Shown here piece after piece: positions 7,286-10,346 of a stretch of DNA of 10,346 bases (its first letter is position 1; each line of letters opens with the position of its first letter). The translations under genes were made by a program, and so were the position numbers. Source of the DNA: an uncultured Clostridia bacterium (lineage in GTDB: Bacteria; Bacillota; Clostridia; Christensenellales; Aristaeellaceae); the NCBI GenBank assembly GCA_946410395.1, contig CAMKAE010000063.1:1-10346 (forward strand), in the 5' to 3' direction. The notes beneath the pieces are model-generated. The model was given only the letters and a program-made list of their open reading frames with translations. It ran no database searches and was not told the origin of the DNA.

Positions 7286-9127
7286 ATGAAGACGGAAAAC
7301 CGGACCCCGGCGTGGCTGCCCTTTCTGCCGCTGGACGTTCCCGCGGAGCTGACCGAGCCCGCGCAGGTGGCAGCCTTTGAGCTGTCCCAGGTGGAGGACC
7401 TCCGGGCGGAGCTGCGCCCCGATCCGGATCTGCCGGAGGAGGCATACGAGCTGCTCGCCGAGGGCGGCGCGACGATTGTGCGGGGCGGGCGGACCGGCAT
7501 GCTCTACGGCGCCTACGCGCTGCTGGCCGCGCACGCAGCGGGAACGCCCCTCCCGACGGGCGTGCGCAAGCCCTTCTATCCCGCCCGCATGATCAACTGC
7601 TGGGACAACATGGACGGCAGCGTGGAGCGGGGCTACGCGGGGCGCTCCCTCTGGTTTGAGGGCGAGCGCTTCGACTATGACCCGGTGCGCATCCGCCGGC
7701 TGGGACGGCTCCTGGCCTCCTGCGGGATCAACGTGCTCTGCGTCAACAACGTGAACGTCCACTGGCCGGCACAGCAGCTGATCGACGGCATGCTGCCGGA
7801 CCTGGCGGCGTTTGCGGGACTGCTGCGCCCCTTCGGGGTGCGGCTGATGGTGTCCGTGGACTTCTCCCAGCCGATGTCGGACGGCGTTCCCACGGCGGAC
7901 CCGCTGGACAGCGCGGTCCAGGCCTGGTGGGCGGCGCGCGCGGACCGCGTCTGGGCGGCGGTGCCGGATCTGTACGGCTTTCTGGTCAAGGCGGACAGCG
8001 AGCACCGGCCGGGCCCCTTCACCTACGGCCGCAGCCACGCCGAGGGCGCGAACATGCTGGCCCGGGCGATCGCGCCGCACGGGGGCACCCTGGTGTGGCG
8101 GGCCTTCGTCTACAACTGCATGCAGGACTGGCGGGACACGAAAACTGACCGCCCCTGCGCCGCTTATGACACGTATGCGCCGCTGGACGGGCAGTTTGAC
8201 GGCAACGTGATCCTGCAGGTCAAGAACGGCCCCTTTGACTTCCAGGTCCGGGAGCCGGTTTCCCCGACCTTCTTCGCGATGCCGCGGACAAACCTGGCCC
8301 TGGAGCTTCAGCTGGCCCAGGAGTACACCGGCCAGCAGATCGACCTCTACGCGATGCCGCCCATGTGGGACGAGCTGCTCGCGGATCTGCCTCCGGAGCG
8401 GGTGTGCGCCGTGGCCGCCGTCAGCAACCTGGGCCGGGACGAGAACCTTTTCGGCCATCCCTTTGCCGCGCTGAACCTGTACGCCTTCGGGCGCTATGCC
8501 TGGGACCCCGCGCCCCGGGCGGAGACGGTCATCGCGGCTTGGGTTTCGCTGACCTACCCCGGCATGCCCGCGGAGGACCGGGGCCGCCTGGCACAGATCC
8601 TGCTGTGCAGCCGCCACGCCTACGAGCTGTACAACGCGCCGCTGGGCCTGTGCTGGATGGTCAGCCCCAACAACCACTACGGCCCCAGCCCCGACGGCTA
8701 CGAGTACCAGGCCTGGGGCACCTATCACAAGGCGAACCGCGACGCGGTGGGCATCGACCGCACCGCCGCCGGCACGGGGTATACGGAGCAGTACCCGGAG
8801 CCGCTCCGCTCCCGGTACGCCGATCCCGCAACCTGTCCCGACGAGCTGCTGCTGTTCTTCCACCGCCTGCGCTATGATTTCGTTATGCGGGACGGCCGGA
8901 CCCTGATCCAACGGATCTACGACGATCACTTCGAGGGCTTTGCCCTGACGGAGAAGATGGCGGAAACCCTGCGCGCCCTGCCCCTGCCGGAGCCGGACCG
9001 CGCCGTGGCCCTGGCCCGTATGGACCTGCAGCTCAAAAACGCGCGCGAGTGGTGCGACATCATCAACACCTTCTTCCGCAGGCTCAGCGGCGCGGACGAC
9101 GCCCATGGCCGGAAGATATGGGATTGA
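7286..9127 (+). CDS. aguA: GH67 xylan alpha-1,2-glucuronidase
   Basis: This inverting alpha-glucuronidase is expected to remove (4-O-methyl-)D-glucuronate from the non-reducing terminal xylose of aldouronic acids made from glucuronoxylan. Family blocks are clear: the RMINCWDNMDG block at 101-111 followed by VERGYAGRS, FLVKADSEHRPGP at 232-244 with likely general acid E239, YGRSHAEGANMLARA at 247-261, and NGPFDFQVREPVSP at 314-327 with likely base E323. D295 lies 28 residues before E323, the same spacing as the two catalytic bases in characterised GH67 enzymes. The N-terminal beta domain (about 1-95) is short: 613 residues in total against roughly 670-690 in well-studied members. C105 occupies a position usually given as His in this block. 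There is no signal peptide, as for cytoplasmic bacterial AguA. GGAGG (7273-7277) lies 8 nt before the ATG. It is the last gene of the cluster, and its stop codon overlaps the -35 box of the next promoter. Confidence 0.95.
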   Translation: MKTENRTPAWLPFLPLDVPAELTEPAQVAAFELSQVEDLRAELRPDPDLPEEAYELLAEGGATIVRGGRTGMLYGAYALLAAHAAGTPLPTGVRKPFYPARMINCWDNMDGSVERGYAGRSLWFEGERFDYDPVRIRRLGRLLASCGINVLCVNNVNVHWPAQQLIDGMLPDLAAFAGLLRPFGVRLMVSVDFSQPMSDGVPTADPLDSAVQAWWAARADRVWAAVPDLYGFLVKADSEHRPGPFTYGRSHAEGANMLARAIAPHGGTLVWRAFVYNCMQDWRDTKTDRPCAAYDTYAPLDGQFDGNVILQVKNGPFDFQVREPVSPTFFAMPRTNLALELQLAQEYTGQQIDLYAMPPMWDELLADLPPERVCAVAAVSNLGRDENLFGHPFAALNLYAFGRYAWDPAPRAETVIAAWVSLTYPGMPAEDRGRLAQILLCSRHAYELYNAPLGLCWMVSPNNHYGPSPDGYEYQAWGTYHKANRDAVGIDRTAAGTGYTEQYPEPLRSRYADPATCPDELLLFFHRLRYDFVMRDGRTLIQRIYDDHFEGFALTEKMAETLRALPLPEPDRAVALARMDLQLKNAREWCDIINTFFRRLSGADDAHGRKIWD

Positions 9128-9151
9128 CAAATGTTAAGAATATGTTATAAT
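9124..9151 (+). promoter_or_regulatory. Consensus housekeeping (SigA/sigma-70 type) promoter with extended -10
   Basis: TTGACA at 9124-9129 and TATAAT at 9146-9151 are both perfect consensus boxes separated by 16 nt. A TG at 9143-9144, one base before the -10 box, gives an extended -10 element. The -35 box overlaps the TGA stop of the GH67 gene (9125-9127). Transcription should start near 9158, about 45 nt before the ATG of the membrane protein gene at 9203. The AT-rich composition contrasts sharply with the surrounding GC-rich DNA. No other promoter of this quality was seen in the window. Confidence 0.9.
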
Positions 9152-9155
9152 CATT

Positions 9156-9165
9156 ACGGATCCGT
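9156..9165. repeat. 10-bp perfect palindrome at the predicted transcription start
   Basis: ACGGATCCGT reads the same on both strands and covers the predicted +1 of the promoter at 9124-9151. It could be an operator half-site or a small 5' leader stem. It does not extend beyond 10 bp and no second copy was noticed, so chance is a realistic explanation. Confidence 0.3.
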
Positions 9166-9202
9166 GTATTTCGTTACAAAAACATGAAAGGAAGCTGATT
9201 GA

Positions 9203-9886
9203 ATGAACCCTTTGGCAAAGCGGAAGATGAAAAAGGTTCTGATTCTGCTGATCATTTCATTTGCACTGACCGTGATGGCCTATCTGGGCATGTCGATCTA
9301 TGAGTCCATCCGGGACAAAATCGCTTTCGGCCGCATCTTCCGGTTCGACTACTTCCTCGAGCTGTTCTTCGGCACGGCGGCTGCGCTGACCACGCTGTAT
9401 TTCGCGATCCGCTTTGCGGAAAAAGGCAAGAAGGCGGTCGCGGCGATCTTCGCGACCCCCTGGCTGGTGGCGGGCCTGTTCATGATCGTGTATGGCTTTC
9501 ACCTGGTGTTTATTGCCCGGAGCTTGGTCTGGTGGTGGCTGCTGGTGTATGTCTTCGCCGGGGCGCTGGGCGTGATCGTCTACCTGTACGCCTGGTTCTC
9601 CATGAAGTGGCGGAACAATGTGCTGTTCATTCTGGCGCTGGTTTTCACCTTCACGGCGGTGGCGGCGGTGATCGGGCAGGTGGTGTATACCATCGTCCGC
9701 CTCTCCGGAAGGGTGAGCCTGGAGGGTCTTCAGCTGCCGGCGGCGGCCATCGCGGCGCTGGTGCTGCTGGGCCTGGCCATCGCTTTCGGCGTCAAGCGGG
9801 ACGACCGCGAGCCGAAGTTTGACAACCCGTCCATGTTCCCGGAGCTGGACGCCTACCGCAAATCCCTGAGAAAGGAGCGTGTCTGA
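9203..9886 (+). CDS. Polytopic membrane protein of unknown function
   Basis: I do not recognise a family for this 227-residue protein. It is an integral membrane protein with about six predicted transmembrane segments near residues 12-32, 50-70, 80-103, 109-131, 139-163 and 178-197. The N-terminus is basic (Lys/Arg-rich residues 5-11), and the C-terminal tail (198-227) is charged and probably cytoplasmic. There are aromatic Trp/Tyr clusters around residues 107-134 (including VWWWLL). No catalytic, transporter or metal-binding motif is evident. AAAGGA at 9187-9192 lies 10 nt before the ATG. The gene is driven by the strong promoter at 9124-9151, so it is probably constitutive and separate from the glycosidase block. 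The next gene follows after 1 nt and also encodes a membrane protein, so the two may form a complex; that is inference from spacing only. Confidence 0.8.
   Translation: MNPLAKRKMKKVLILLIISFALTVMAYLGMSIYESIRDKIAFGRIFRFDYFLELFFGTAAALTTLYFAIRFAEKGKKAVAAIFATPWLVAGLFMIVYGFHLVFIARSLVWWWLLVYVFAGALGVIVYLYAWFSMKWRNNVLFILALVFTFTAVAAVIGQVVYTIVRLSGRVSLEGLQLPAAAIAALVLLGLAIAFGVKRDDREPKFDNPSMFPELDAYRKSLRKERV
9871..9877 (+). promoter_or_regulatory. Ribosome binding site setting the start of the small membrane protein gene
   Basis: AAAGGAG within the end of the upstream gene lies 10 nt before the ATG at 9888 but only 1 nt before an in-frame GTG at 9879, so the ATG is the likely start. Confidence 0.75.
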
Positions 9887-9887
9887 T

Positions 9888-10313
9888 ATGTATAAGAACC
9901 TGGGCTATACCATCAAGAGCATTGCCCGGATCGGGTTCTGGGTCCTGCTGGCCGCGGTGGAGATCGCCGGGGTAATTCAGATTGTGCGGAACTTCTCGTA
10001 TCAATACGCGTTCCCGTCCATGCTGCTGTCCACGCTGGCGGTCATGGCGGTCGCGCCGGGCGTGCTGTGGCTCATGTCCCTGGCGCTGTACACCATTGGA
10101 CAGATGGTGGAGAACAGCGACATCCGCACGGACCTGGCCATTAAGCAGGCGAAAGGCCTGGCCGCCGGCGCTGTGCCGCCCGTGCCCCAGCCCGGCTATC
10201 AGGCCAACTACCAGCAGCCCCCGTACCCGCAGACCTACGGCAGCGAGCAGCAGCCCGCCGAGGAGCCGGTTCCCGAACGCACGGTGTATTATCCGGAGGA
10301 TTACCGCTGGTAA
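9888..10313 (+). CDS. Small two-TM membrane protein with Pro/Gln/Tyr-rich C-terminal tail
   Basis: This 141-residue hypothetical protein has two predicted transmembrane segments (about 14-33 and 45-70), followed by the motif LYTIGQMVENSDIR (67-80) and a low-complexity tail from about 95 onward rich in Pro, Gln and Tyr (for example QQPPYPQTYGSEQQ). The segment IKSIARIGFWVL plus the hydrophobic-GxxVEN motif resembles small membrane proteins common in Clostridia that sometimes carry a zinc ribbon. I recall this from memory only, and no cysteine ribbon is present here. The ATG at 9888 is preferred to a GTG at 9879 on ribosome-site spacing. It begins 1 nt after the preceding membrane protein gene, so the two are almost certainly co-transcribed. 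The tail could be a protein-interaction surface. Function is unknown. Confidence 0.8.
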   Translation: MYKNLGYTIKSIARIGFWVLLAAVEIAGVIQIVRNFSYQYAFPSMLLSTLAVMAVAPGVLWLMSLALYTIGQMVENSDIRTDLAIKQAKGLAAGAVPPVPQPGYQANYQQPPYPQTYGSEQQPAEEPVPERTVYYPEDYRW

Positions 10314-10332
10314 GCGCGGCACAGATGAAAAA

Positions 10333-10346
10333 CGGGCGATTGCCCG
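10333..10346 (+). terminator. Probable intrinsic terminator hairpin, cut by the window edge
   Basis: CGGGC (10333-10337), loop GATT and GCCCG (10342-10346) form a perfect 5-bp GC stem 19 nt after the last stop codon. It is preceded by a run of five A residues, as in bidirectional terminators. The expected T-tract would lie just outside the window, so it cannot be confirmed here. Confidence 0.6.

Noticed and set aside
5450..9130. Antisense open reading frame of 1226 codons across the GH39 and GH67 genes
   Set aside because: Its codons lie in exact register with the sense codons of both genes, so it stays open simply because the sense genes avoid TTA, CTA and TCA. The translation has no recognisable domain and is rich in Arg, Gly, Pro, His, Val and Gln as expected for a complement of GC-rich coding DNA.
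9184..9198. Tiny ORF (four codons plus stop) before the membrane protein gene
   Set aside because: It has no ribosome site of its own and overlaps the ribosome site of the real gene; a leader-peptide role cannot be supported.
9128..9202. Possible terminator or riboswitch in the gap after GH67
   Set aside because: The gap is only 75 nt. It holds a promoter and a 10-bp palindrome but no stem followed by a T-run, and no room for a known riboswitch class.

Overview
The window is about 10.3 kb of GC-rich DNA with genes packed on the + strand only. It holds eight protein genes, strong purine-rich ribosome binding sites (GGAGG type) and one textbook housekeeping promoter. The content fits an anaerobic plant-fibre-degrading member of the Bacillota (Clostridia-like, gut or rumen type): intracellular hemicellulose enzymes, M15B (VanY-type) carboxypeptidases, and small clostridial-looking membrane proteins. 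This taxonomic reading is inferred from gene content and has not been tested by any search.

Region 1 (about 12-1613) has two adjacent diverged paralogues of D-alanyl-D-alanine carboxypeptidase-like zinc peptidases (M15B). Both keep the zinc and catalytic residues. The second has a clear export signal with a possible lipobox. The first has an unresolved N-terminus at the window edge.

Region 2 (1630-9127) is a compact set of four genes: a 1122-aa GH2 enzyme of the DUF4982 beta-galactosidase type with two C-terminal CBM6-like domains, a metallo-beta-lactamase-fold hydrolase, a GH39 beta-xylosidase-like enzyme and a GH67 alpha-glucuronidase. Neighbouring genes overlap by 4 nt or are 3-5 nt apart, and only 16 nt separate this block from the second peptidase gene. 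All six genes from 12 to 9127 are therefore probably on one transcript. None of the GH enzymes has a signal peptide. Together they suggest intracellular trimming of imported (methyl)glucuronoxylan oligosaccharides: GH67 removes 4-O-methylglucuronate, GH39 releases xylose, and GH2 removes another side sugar. Transporter, regulator and secreted xylanase are not in the window.

Region 3 (9124-10346) starts a new transcription unit. A consensus -35/extended -10 promoter overlaps the GH67 stop codon and drives two integral membrane proteins of unknown function (six predicted TM segments, then two TM segments with a Pro/Gln/Tyr-rich tail). The unit probably ends at a hairpin at the right edge. No RNA genes, insertion sequences, CRISPR arrays or long repeats were seen. 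The long antisense reading frames are explained by codon usage.
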